Source of the DNA: Blasia pusilla
Lineage: Eukaryota; Marchantiophyta; Marchantiopsida; Blasiales
Length of the DNA stretch: 64,000 nucleotides
Direction of reading: 5' to 3'
Assembly: GCA_050084515.1 (NCBI GenBank)
Contig: CM114274.1
Location: forward strand, 18,662,001-18,726,000
This document shows, piece by piece, positions 10,125 to 20,429 of the stretch (its first letter is position 1; each line of letters starts with the position of its first letter). The position numbers were made by a program, and so were the translations under genes. Under the pieces are notes generated by a model. That model was not told the DNA's origin. It made no database searches and saw nothing but the letters and a program-made list of their open reading frames with translations.

Positions 10125-12585
10125 CTTAAAAGGGCCTTATGCATGATAAGATTCTGACATCTTCCAGTCTCCAATATTGATATTGGATGTTAGAACTGGT
10201 CAGAACACCAGTTCTTTCTCCCAGCCAGAGCCAGCTCTCCTTATTATTCGCTCTGTCCAACTATCTTTATTGCAGGCTTGGGAAAAAGGACCTGTAGGAA
10301 TTCAAAATATGCCTTCATTTCTGGCACACCTTGGATAGGAAGGCAGAGTCACTGGATAGAATTGGACATAGCTGATGACCTTAGTATTTCAGACTTTTGA
10401 AAGTCATTCAATTTTGCCAAAGCAATCTTTTTGAAACAGGGATACTACCTTGGCTAGTACATCGATAACATGTCAAGATGGGCACCCAGCTATTGGGTGC
10501 TTACACTCCTCATGATGTTTAGTTATTTCTGAGACTCAGGGTTTCAGACATGACACCAGACTTCTCATGGTGTTCAGGTATTCAGGACTTTCAGGTGTTG
10601 TAGAGGACATATCTGAGCTCATGTGAAGTGGATATCCAGGCTTTCATGAGTTTTTAGGTGATTTGTAAGCTATGTTCCATGGTTACAATATTTAACAAGG
10701 GCTCTAACTTGACACACAACCTGATGGCATGAAACATTTCACAGATTCTAAATTGTATGTTCTGATTATGTCTTTACTCAAATCGATTTATTGGTAATTC
10801 TTTAGTCATTGAACCCTATGTTTAAATGAATTGTTGAACGCCCGAGTCCTTTGAGAAGGCCTATCTGAAAGTTGAAAGTGAAGGTGGAAGGTCACTCTGT
10901 TCTTATGCACCACTAGGCACTGGGCCGATAGATGCTCGGTTACAGGTTGCCTGGAGAGTAAGATCTAAATGCACCATATCCGTGCGCTGAAATGCAGTGC
11001 AGTGGGCGGCCCCAAAATGTCCATAGTAACACAACAAACACATGTCTATTAGATGTGGATTGTAGCACGTGGGCATATAGTTTTCTGTTCAGACAGGCTC
11101 CTAATAAACTGCCGTCCTTATACCTCTAAACTAGCCATTAGCAACAAGTCCCTTCATATTTAGAAGGATTAAATCATGGTATTCTTTTAAGTTTTCATAA
11201 TATGGTTGCCCTCCACTACTCTGTATTGGGTAAGAAGTTATCTCCACTACAGACTCCTGGTACGATACTTGGGAAACTACTACCAAGATGCTCTTGCGAT
11301 GTATGTGCACTGGAAAAACTACACATATGAACGCCATCGCATACATGACAAACCCTAGTTTTCCAATTTTTTGTGGTAAATTTAAAATTTGAGTTGGCAA
11401 CCCTCTAGCACTAAAAGCAAACTAACACGTGGACATGTGTCAAGCTTGTCTTGATTGAAAAAACATGTGGACATGCGTCAAGCCTGTCTTGATCGAAAAT
11501 CAAAGGCGTCAGTTTTCAAGGCGTTTGAAACACGAGATGGGTGTCTCCAAAATAGTATCGATAGATGTCACATCTAAAATTTTGAGTATTCTTAGTAGAT
11601 TCTTTACAACACAAAGCATGGAATAAAATATGGGACGAACCCCTTGGAGATGTGAATCATACTAGGGGTTCTTATTAAGTTGCACATGGGTTCTTAGGGT
11701 CACAAGTTGCTCATGGGTTCTTAAGAAGGTGGACACACCTACAAGTATATCCTCTCCCACGAAAGACAAGATCCATGACAAACCAAATATTTGACTACAC
11801 TTATTTGCTCTTTACCCTTCTTCAAAGCAATTGATTTTGATTGGAAATATGAGATAGTTGCCATAGCATGGATTGCATTTAGCATAAGAGGATAACTCAT
11901 GTAGAATACAATGAAAGTAAATGATCTCTTTGCCAATCTTTGTGAAGATTGTGCGTTGAGTTTTTTGGGACCTCATGCTCTAGAAAGATATGTTTAGGGA
12001 ACATCATACTCCCCTTTGAGAGTAATTTGGTGCTTCCAATGTCCTCTTTGACTCCATGCTTGATAAACATACGATGATAGGAGCTCACGTCATACCAAAC
12101 TTGTCTCTTTCAAGTTGGTTTGATTGTTTGGATCCATGTACTTCCTTTATATTCAATTTCTATCCCAAGGAACTGGGTTATCTTTCTTTAAAAAATTCAA
12201 ATTTCTATGCAAGGATCCCTCCAAGTTTGTGTTTTTTAATAATATCTACATGATGCCTTCTTATTCAACATTGAATCTCTTAGTGCTTCAAAATGATTGT
12301 GAGATTTGGCTATGCTTTACAACAACCCACATCTTCAAGGTTTTCCTTTCAATTTCAAGTCTTTTATATGCACAAGCATCCCTATTTGTGAAAGAACATA
12401 GAAAATTAGATCAAATGGAAGCCCACCAAATACAACGAAAAATCTATAGGGATCAATCAGTACATGAGAGTACCAATGGACGATATAAGGCAAGAGCTCG
12501 ATGAGAGGGTATTTAGAGTTGTATCCATTTTGTTAGTAGGACATATAAATCCATTTATGAACATTGAATTATCACAAGGTAAGGA
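10125..12585. other. Intergenic region, no gene recognised
   Basis: The first few hundred bases are presumably the 3' untranslated region of the uS5m gene. No conserved coding sequence was recognised on either strand. Short readings around 11750-12500 have no recognisable motifs; they may belong to the hAT element that follows. A 38-bp tandem duplication sits at 11425-11500. Confidence 0.5.
11425..11500. repeat. 38-bp tandem duplication
   Basis: Two adjacent units (11425-11462 and 11463-11500) share the phrases GTGGACATG, TCAAG and TGTCTTGAT with about four substitutions. Confidence 0.8.
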
Positions 12586-13448
12586 GGAATCCAAGGAATA
12601 GAAGTTGCGAATGACATGTGGGCGAAATGTTTCTACAAATGTGGAATACCATTCAACATAGTACGGCAAGATGCTTTCAAAGAAGCAGTGTTGGCAACAA
12701 CAAAGGTGAAGGGTTACTCAGGTCCTAGTTATAATTCGTTGCGCATCACCCTACTTGAGAAATATATGGGGAAGGTGAAGGAAAAGGTGGATGGCATATT
12801 GGAAAATTTGCATTTGGGGAACACGATCATAACAGATTCTTGGACCAATGTGAGGAGCGAGTCTTTAGTGAACATAAGGGTCTTTTTTCCACAAGGTGAG
12901 GTCATGATTGAGTCGGTAGACACCAAAGGGGAATCCCAAACGGCGGAATGGTTGGCAAGTCACATAGAGAGGACTATCATGCGCATCGGTCCAGAGAATG
13001 TGTTGCAACTTGTGACACACAATGCTAGCAATGAGCGAGCAACAGGGAAACTTATCAAAGCAAATTTCCCTCATATTCTTTGGGGTGGACGCGCATCACA
13101 TTCTCTTGATATAGTCTGCAAAGAGTGGGATAAATGGCCTTGGATGGACAGGATTTTTGCACAAGCTCGTGAGATGGTAGTATTTGTGAAGACTAGAACT
13201 TTGGTGATGGCCAAATTCATGGAAACTAATCCAATGAAGAGAAGATTGTTGATTCCTACAAACACGCGCTTTGCAACAAACTTTATCATGTTGGGACTCG
13301 TCTTAGAATTGAGGGAGGAGTTCCACGCAATGGTTGCCACCAATGCTTTCAGGGAGTATTTCAATGGCAGGGATGCGAGGCAAAGGGAGAAGGCACGAGA
13401 GCTTGGGAGAGGGAAGGGGATATACCAAGAGGGGAGAGAGAGAGAGAG
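12586..13448 (+). pseudogene. hAT-type transposase fragment (DUF659-like region)
   Basis: An uninterrupted reading of about 285 residues contains KCFYKCGIPFNIVR, then IITDSWTNVRSESLVNI, VLQLVTHNASNERATGKLI and ASHSLDIVCKEW. These are the hallmarks of the DUF659/RNase H-like region of plant hAT transposases: a D-x-W-T phrase, the T-D/H-N-A-x-N phrase and the C/S-H-x-L-D phrase. In this copy the usual Asp of the second phrase is His (VTHNAS) and the usual Ala-Ala-His-Cys is ASHSLD, so catalytic residues are probably altered. The hAT C-terminal dimerisation domain is absent: after residue 255 the reading enters an Arg/Glu-rich stretch of a different repeat (13370-13448) and then the LTR fragment at 13449. 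No upstream BED finger was recognised. Confidence 0.8.
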
Positions 13449-13785
13449 GGTCACATCTGAGTAGCCGATAGGTCGAAATCTATCATGGATAGGGCATAGG
13501 AGCTAGCAGACTGTGTTGAGTGTAACTTTATCCCGAGGTGTCGGATGAGGTTGAGAATAGGTATGTTGTATCAGGAACGTCGCTTCTCGAAACTTTCTTG
13601 TTGAGGTCTTTCATAGCTGGGTAACTTGTTGAGCAGGTCATCCGCCCTTGGTAACGTGTGCGCGCAAGTTACGAGGAGGATAGCTATTTTTTAGGGAAAT
13701 ATTCCTTTGGCTCTTCCCAACCCTATATAATGGAGGAAGATGGCTTTCCTAAGCCATCTTTCTCATGTGGGCCGTTGGAGTACCA
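13449..13785 (+). repeat. Truncated LTR fragment F of the Ty3 family
   Basis: The sequence begins GTCACATCTGAGTAGCCGAT, the same as the outer end of the LTR of copy A in reverse orientation, and continues through the TATA box (13724-13730) and the conserved hairpin (13737-13760). It stops after GCCGTTGGAG, where Helitron sequence begins. Only about the first fifth of the LTR is present. It now joins the hAT fragment to the Helitron. Confidence 0.8.
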
Positions 13786-14330
13786 TTCTTGCCACCACCA
13801 AAGATGAATATCTTGCCTCCAAATGGATATTCTTGCAAGCGAAGATCTACCAAACCCATGATATCTTGGAAAGTACGATTAACAACCTCAAAAGCGTGAC
13901 ATTCGGTCATAGGGGCTTCGTCCCATACGATCAATTTTGCATTTTGTGTAAGGCATGCTAAGTGACTATTAATTGATAGGCCAGAAAACACACAAGAAAT
14001 AAAAAAGTAAGCAAACATTGATTCATAATATAAATGAATAAAAACAAAATAATGAAAAATGTAATATTAATGAAAGGAGTAAAATGCTAGCAAAGTCTTA
14101 AACATAAACTTACTTGCAAGTAGATGCTTCATATATCTGAATTGGAATCTTGAATTGAGAATGTGTCTTGCGCCCTCCATTTAAGAATAAAGCAATGATC
14201 CTCGGAGATGCAACTACAAGAGCTATAAGACTCTTGCTTCGCACTCTAGCAAGGAGAAGATTGTGTAGAAACGTTTTTCCCATTCCACCACAGCCATCAA
14301 TGAAGAATAACTTTGTCTAAGAGAACCATA
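13786..14330 (-). pseudogene. Helitron helicase (SF1, Pif1-like) domain remnant
   Basis: The minus strand contains the Walker A phrase GGMGKT (a Gly-Met replaces the usual Gly-Thr/Ser) followed by FLHNLLLARVRSKS and, after an AT-rich interruption, the Walker B phrase LIVWDEAPMTECHAF and PFGGKIFIFGG. These match motifs I and II of the Pif1-like helicase in plant Helitrons, which unwinds DNA during rolling-circle transposition. Motifs III-VI are missing because the LTR fragment at 13449-13785 follows directly. Confidence 0.8.
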
Positions 14331-15599
14331 ATTAGCAATAAGATATTTACAAGAAAGAAAAGTTAGATAAATTTCAATAACATAACATAAATGAAATGTA
14401 CTTACTGAAGGTGGCGCATCATTTAACACCTCCTCAAAAAGAAGATGGATTACATCCCAAATAGCTTGTTGCACATTATTCAAAGAGTTCTCTCCTCGTT
14501 TAACAAGTTCTGTAACATATCCGCCATACTTTTGCCATGGTCTTGAAGAAGGTAATGGGCCTCTTATAAATCAAGATTAATTGTTGTTTGAATGTCCAAG
14601 GCAAGATCAAGAATCCCAATTCTCTATAGAAAATTACAAAAAAAAAAACTTAGAGATGAAAAAAATTCAACCAAAAACATAAGAAAATATTAAATCATAA
14701 TTTAAAATAAGGCATGTATATTACCTCACGCCTCTAATATAAAAGGTCTTTTGTTAATGGAACTAAGAAACATTCCCATATCACACCAGATATAGACGAC
14801 GCATTATATAAAAGAATAATAGAAAATAATAGACGCGATGAATGACCAATATGAATTTGAACCACTTCTTCAAAATAAGAAAAGACCTCCCAGTCGTCTT
14901 CTAATAGTCCCATCTGAATAGTTGTTTCCTTAAAAGTAAGATAGAAGACACCATCAATCATTTCATATGATTAAGATCCTCTCATATGATGGAGAAGTAA
15001 TCGTAACCAATAACGTTCCCCTTCACCTACATAATTTTGCAACAAATAAATTTTTTTTAATAGAAATCATTTTATTATATTAACAAAAATATTTATATAA
15101 ATGAGATCCACACATATAAGAGAAAATTCACCTTAGTTAGTCATATACAAACATCCGATGGGGTGTCCACATCCTTTTCTTCCACATGTACCTCGAAGCC
15201 ATCTCTTCTTACTCCAAGAATAATAAGAAGGGGATTCCAAATAAAGGTATTGTCGAGATGTAGGATCATAATTAAATATTAGTTGCAAACCATTGTGTGA
15301 GATTGGTCTCCTTACTCCGCTTCAGAATATTACCCAAAAAATCTCGATCATGAAAATATGCGATCTGGCTATGTGGAAAATAAACAAATATATCTTATAA
15401 TACTTGGTTGCTCAGTATGTAGACTCATGCGAAAATTCTCCAACATGCTCCAGAAGAAGAAACATACCTTCATAGACCAAAAAATAAATAATGCAATAGG
15501 TAGCCCTTTGAACAAATTTTTGTTGTTTTTTTTGTACACGTTGATACATGTGAAGTATTCGATGTGGTCCATGTATCATACAATTTTTCAAAGTCAAGT

Positions 15600-16127
15600 A
15601 AAGTTTTGGATAAGCAGTCGAATAAAAAATCTCAACATATTTAATATCATCAAAATGAGACATCTTTGTGCATGGCTTATCCTTCAAGGCAAGAATAATC
15701 AAAGAAAATATGCATATGTGGTAGACTACTCTTTTGAAACTCTGCCACATGAATATATCCCATGACTGGCCCCAAGATATGCTTCTCCACTCTAAGCCTC
15801 AATAAATCTTTCTTCTTTTGTTGGAAAACACGTACAACCAAGTCAAGACAATTTGAGGATGTTTGACCAAGAAGTAGAGCAAAATTAATCTCTGGCCACT
15901 TAGGGTTACAACTCATAGTCAGAAAATTCTCTAGCTTCCCAAAATGTCTCATAATCGCCATGGTATCATCATAAAATTGATGTATGTGTCGAGGTCCTCC
16001 TATAAAAGAGAAAGGTAAAATGACTCGTCTCCCGATGGCATGACCATCATTATCATGTCGAGTCATAGCGTCTCTCACACCTTGATATAAATCAACTCTC
16101 ACCTCCTTTTGATGTAGCCGTATCCAA
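15600..16127 (-). pseudogene. Helitron Rep (HUH nuclease) domain remnant
   Basis: This is the best preserved part of the Helitron. It runs from IRLHQKEVRVDLYQGVRD through GRRVILPFSFIGGPRH, MAIMRHFGKLENFLTMSC and LVVRVFQQKKKDLLR to HILGPVMGYIHVAEFQKS and LPHMHIFF. HMH corresponds to the metal-binding His-hydrophobic-His motif. The following phrase KPCTKMSHFDDIKYVEI and KNCMIHGP lie in another frame, so there is a frameshift just after the HUH motif. The two catalytic tyrosines expected downstream were not located with certainty. Confidence 0.8.
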
Positions 16128-16574
16128 TGTGAGAAAACAAAAAGTGACGAAATCACTGAAATCTTTACAAAACTTAGAAATACTAAGTGGCCTAGTCCGT
16201 CCGTGTGCTCACAGAAGAGCTTTGATGGAACTTGAACATGGAGATAACTCAACATACGAGAATGCGCTACCGCTGTGGCTCTCGAATATTTCACTACTCG
16301 GGAAACTAGGATATTTACCTATTTTTCTTCGTTTCTATTAATAGAAACGAAGAACCCTAAACGAAGAATATAGGGTTTTAGGGTTTAGGGTGCGGGGCAC
16401 CCTGATGCAATATAGGGTTAGATAATCCTAGTAACGCTTCTCCTAAAACCACCTACGTCATATTACTATGACTCCTTTGACGTCTAAGTCGGAACCATCA
16501 ATCTAGACTTCTCCTCATACAAGGGGGCCGATCAAATTAATGGTGCTCAAAGAAGTGGATGATGAGAATCCAAC
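16128..16574. mobile_element. 447-bp insertion in the Helitron with 6-bp target duplication
   Basis: The hexamer ATCCAA flanks the segment on both sides (16122-16127 and 16575-16580). Removing the segment and one hexamer restores a continuous Helitron reading, QRLTW-IRLHQKE, which defines the insertion to the base. The insert starts TGTGAGAAAAC and ends GAGAATCCAAC on the + strand, without obvious terminal inverted repeats. It contains a perfect 26-bp palindrome (16327-16352), a telomere-like tract and a GC hairpin GGGTGC-GGG-GCACCC near 16388-16402. No protein is recognised. The class of the element is unknown. Confidence 0.75.
16327..16402. repeat. Perfect palindrome and telomere-like tract
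   Basis: CTTCGTTTCTATT followed directly by its exact reverse complement AATAGAAACGAAG (16327-16352) forms a perfect 26-bp palindrome. It is followed by several AGGGTTT/TAGGG units (about 16370-16390), resembling the plant telomere repeat TTTAGGG, and by a short GC-rich hairpin. Confidence 0.8.
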
Positions 16575-16809
16575 ATCCAAGTTAATCTTTGCATCTCAAT
16601 ACTTGCGTACATATCTATCATATATTCTGTAGTAAGACTACCAAACCTCAACAACTTGTTATGGTCTTTAGCATTAGCTTGTAATTGCAGTCAAAATGAA
16701 GCAAATTGTGGCGCAATGATAGTCTTTGAACCTACTTCATTAATCGTTTCTCCATCTTGAAGTTGCTCTTCTTCTATTCCCTTTGGTACATTAAGGTCAA
16801 GATGCTCAC

Positions 16810-17640
16810 CACCACGGGACACAGTTACGCACATGGTCCTTTCTAACCATACCATCGCGTCCCTCCAATAAGAGAGCACCGGATGGCAAAACCTCACGCA
16901 CTCTCAAGAAGATACGCACTGCAGTCACATCCAATGTCGTGGGTGCCATCTGCTGCAAGTAGACATAGTCTACCTGATGAAACCTCTGGATAGTAGGTCA
17001 ATAGCCACCTCCTCGAATAGTCGCATACCTCAATGTATCCCGATGTTGCACAATCGCCAAGTTTTCAAACCCCATGGGCATCACCCTCCAAAACAACTCA
17101 GCCCTCTGAGAACATGCTCGCATCCATACATCATATTCATCAAGGTTCAACACCTCACCAACATCTCGACGAATGGCCGTAGGTAAATATGGCTCTCGGC
17201 CATAAAGCAACAAGTACGATGAGAAAGACGCTAAGGATGCATGCATGCTGAATCTGTATCCCATCCCAACCACGGCAACTGAAGATCCCAATCTCCTAGG
17301 TGACCTCTCTGTAAGCCATATTTGCGTAGTCCTCTCTTCATTGTCTGCACAACCCGCTTCGCTAGTCCATCCGCCTCAGGATGATCTCGCGAAGTAGTGT
17401 GGTGTTCGATTAGTGTCTGATCACACAAAGCTTGAAACTCCCCACGGAACTCTGTACCCTAGTCTGTCAACACCTCAGCTGGTGCGCCGTAATGACTCAG
17501 CACTTGATCTAGGAAGGCATACGCTACTCCCTGACTCGCTTTGTCAGGCAATGCAACCAACTCTATCCACTTCGAGAAGTGCAACCATCACCAACACATA
17601 ACGACTATGGGGCTTCGTCAAAGGCAAAGGTTATGCAAAA
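16810..17640 (-). pseudogene. Ty3 integrase core and C-terminal region, copy B
   Basis: The minus strand reads DQTLIEHHTTSRDHPEADGL, then KRGLRKYGLQRGHLGDWDLQ, YLLLYGREPYLPTAI and RDTLRYATIRGGGY, typical of a gypsy integrase core with the Asp and Glu of the catalytic triad region (the HP-x-A-D-G-L-A phrase) and the C-terminal beta region. A frameshift splits it near 17280. The copy C equivalent is 28375-29155. It ends in a different C-terminus from copy C: no PHD finger is seen after HVRNCVP. Confidence 0.75.
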
Positions 17641-18249
17641 TACAAACTCTATCTTTAACCTAAACCCATGATCGGAAGTGGATGCAATTGTGGAGTCGGA
17701 GCATTGAACGATGTATGGAATTGATCATATACCATGCATGTGGCAAAAAACTGTTGAACGTCAGTCTGCATGCCTCGCCACTAATACTGAATCTGGAGCA
17801 AGTTGTACGTCCGCTTCACTCCAAAATGACCCAACTCCTCGTGGGCACCAAACGCTCTCTGTGTGAAGGATGAGGCACCACATGTACTCTACCATCCTCC
17901 CAAACTCACAACATATGTGTTTGCTCCCACTGGAATCGTCTGACTCGCTATAGGATCCAATCCCGCTTTTGCACCCGATGTGCTCGCGATGGTGTCAGTA
18001 CGTAGGTACTCCAAGACCACTCCATCATCGTGAATGTCTCAGCCACCTTTTGTCTCCTCACCGGCCTCTGGATCTAAGGACTCTCCATCAGACCTTGCCA
18101 TCGAAGTCTCAACAATCTGCCTCTCCTCAGCCAACAAGCCCAAATAGGCTGACGCATGCCATCATGGCACCAACTCCTCATCACTCTCACCATGCCAAAG
18201 AGCTCCAATCGCATCTCGTAGACTCGGGCATGGGTTACGGCTCAAACCA

Positions 18250-18640
18250 TATGCATCTTGGTTGAGCGTCCCAGGTGTATGCACCACCTGAAACTTATAC
18301 TCCTGCAACAAAAGAGCCCACCAAGCTTGTCGGACTCCATCAACCACTTAAGTGGCTGATGATCAGCAATGATGGTAAAGGGATTTTCGAATAGATAACA
18401 TCTGAAATGTGCGACAACCCACACTATAGCCAAGCACTCACCCTCATACACGCTATACTTTGCCTCTGCAGCGTTGTTTGAGCAACTAGCGTAAGCCACC
18501 ACAAACTCTCTACCATCATCGTCATGCTGGGAGAGCTCGGCTCCAAGCCCCAACATGCTCCCATCGGTATACAACTGGAAAGGACGCCCCCTGATCAGTC
18601 TCCTCAATATGGGCGCAAATGTCAATATGTCCTTGAGCAT
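18250..18640 (-). pseudogene. Ty3 RNase H domain, copy B
   Basis: An open stretch reads RGRPFQLYTDGSMLGLGAEL, FVVAYASCSNNAAEAKYS, YEGECLAIVWVVAHFR and IADHQPLKWLMESDKL. The catalytic Asp (YTDGS), Glu (YEGE) and Asp (ADHQ) of Ty3 RNase H are all present. The expected continuation ARWALLLQEY-x-F-x-V-x-H-x-PG is found just downstream (18347-18242) in a shifted frame. Copy C has lost this domain. Confidence 0.85.
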
Positions 18641-19118
18641 CTAAAATGCTCTCTCTTGCTCATCCCCCTAGTGCCACTCCTGATCCACCTTGGTCATCAA
18701 GGTTAGCGGCTTTGCAATCAAACTAAAACCCTTGACATATTGTCGATAGAAGGTTGCCAATCCCATGAATGATCGAACTCGACTCACATCTGTAGGGCGT
18801 GGAATGCGTGAAATAGCCTCTATCTTTGTCTCTTGCACACCAAGGCCCCCTGGGTATATTGTATGATCCAAGTACTAAATCTGGTCATAGAAGAACTTGC
18901 ACTTGCCTGGATGTACTTTCAGCCCATGTAACTGCAATCGTCGAAACACCTCCTCTAGATGTCACTCATGCTCCTCAATCGTGGCGCTAAAGACTAGATG
19001 TCATCAATATAACACACAGAAAAATCCAGACGTGCCAAGATCTTGTCCATGACCCTTTGAAACTCAGCCGAGGCGTTCTTTAACCCGAATGGTAAGAACC
19101 GCCACTGGTACTAACCAA
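18640..19118 (-). pseudogene. Ty3 reverse transcriptase, C-terminal part, copy B
   Basis: The minus strand reads IYPGGLGVQETKIEAI, RIPRPTDVSRVRSFMGL and FYRQYVKGFSLIAKPL, the thumb/connection of Ty3 reverse transcriptase. Upstream phrases corresponding to the Tyr-Ile-Asp-Asp active-site region near 19010 are degraded. The domain starts abruptly at a deletion junction near 19118, where reverse transcriptase sequence is joined to the segment that normally follows the protease. Confidence 0.75.
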
Positions 19119-19240
19119 GTGATGGCACTGCTAAATGTTGCTAAGGTCGTCATCTCTCTTGACCATCCCTCGATCACTGCACATGTGAATTGAATGGGTA
19201 ATGACCTAAGGCGCCCATCACTTGATTGCTATCGTGGTCT

Positions 19241-19595
19241 CTAGGATGCTGACTCCTCCCAATAATCCACGAAAAATCTCATCGAATATAACACTGCTCC
19301 ACCAACCAAGACGTTGTAGGACTCTTCATCACTCACTATCGCCTTGGCTCGCACCACGGACTCATCTGTAGGATGTCCCGGGCGAATCCTCACCACGAGC
19401 TCCTGTTGGGTGACATACTGTGTAGTACTTGCTCCACCCAAGGATGTCTGTATTCGGAATGGAAAACGCTCCACATTGGCTCTCATCAAACCCAATCCTC
19501 TGAATGACACTTTCCCCAACATCAGGGGTTGCGCTCCTGAATCCAACAAGACGCGCTGCAGACTAAAAGCTCTACCTCCGAGACTCACCAATTAG
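19241..19595 (-). pseudogene. Ty3 aspartic protease, copy B
   Basis: A continuous reading of about 116 residues begins LVSLGGRAFSLQRVLLDSGA. The DSGA active site is followed by QPLMLGKVSFRGLGL, LVVRIRPGHPTDESVV and ESYNVLVGGAVLYSMRF; the last phrase contains the hydrophobic-hydrophobic-Gly typical of the second protease motif (NVLVGG). It matches copy C (31781-32110) over its whole length. It would process the Gag-Pol polyprotein. This is one of the best preserved domains in the window. Confidence 0.85.
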
Positions 19596-20429
19596 AAGAC
19601 CTCTCCCCGGCTATCCAACAACACAACACCAGGAGAAGCCATGGCATACTCTATCGCGGGTCTAGCGGGCATCTCTGCCATCCTAGCATCCGCAACTTGC
19701 CATGAATCAGACGTGGACAGTCCGAGCATTCGCTCTAAGGGCAGGTCCATCACCTCCTCTGTAATCACCTATGAACGTGATGCAGGAACTCCAACTCAAC
19801 GCTCACATAGCGTAGCGGCCAGCCGAAAAACCTCGGCGGGCGTACCTCCCAACGTCATAACATTGGAAGTAGAAAATAAAGGAGCGCGGTACACAATGGT
19901 GGCCACCCCAACAACGTGCTTGACACATGCCCCTCCTAAGCATCAGTAATATGAGTCGTCGCACTTGCTTCTCCCATCGCCCTCCGTGCGTGCAAACCAA
20001 CAACATCACCAACTCTCCAAGAACTCGGATCAGGACCCATCGATGGGGTCCTCATCGCCTTGGACAGCATGAAAGACTGAGGAAGCATGGTCTATTTCCT
20101 GGCTTCCCCTCGTTGTGGATCTAGCTCTGCGGCTGCTCCATGCATCACAACTACAGCGGCCTCCATCTGGGCAACCCCGCACATCCAACAAGGATCCTCC
20201 ATATCTCTGACTACTGCATATGATGTCGATGCCACGGATCGGGCAATCGAATAACCTCAATGCCATAGCGGCAATCTGCTCATGTAGCTGCTATATCTGA
20301 GCAGCCATCCCAGCCTCACGCCGGACGTCTCTCTCGACGCGTCTAGGTGGTGGTACTCTACCTCCTCCACGAGCACCTCCACCACCCTATCGGGCAACTC
20401 CAGCTCCTCGTCCCCCGACAGGACCACCT

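Larger units (their letters stand above)
13786..16800 (-). mobile_element. Decayed Helitron encoding Rep-helicase (RepHel)
   Basis: Read on the minus strand, segments follow the order of plant Helitron RepHel proteins. An N-terminal piece at 16780-16581 reads LLRFGSLTTEYMIDMY and MQRLTW. The Rep region (16121-15600) reads DAMTRHDNDGHAIGRR, LPFSFIGGPRHIHQFY, SCNPKWPEI and the HUH-type LPHMHIFF, followed by KNCMIHGP. A region near 14995-14740 reads RYWLRLLLHHMRGS and MGLLEDDWEVFSYFEEV. The helicase has Walker A FIDGCGGMGKTFL (about 14310-14270) and Walker B AKLIVWDEAPM (about 13945-13910). Many frameshifts and stops are present and the helicase C-terminus is missing, cut by LTR fragment F. Helitron ends were not identified. 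Confidence 0.85.

Noticed and set aside
16385-16430. 3' hairpin and CTAG end of the Helitron
   Set aside because: The Helitron proteins are on the minus strand, so the 3' end should lie at lower coordinates, and this hairpin lies inside the 447-bp insertion.
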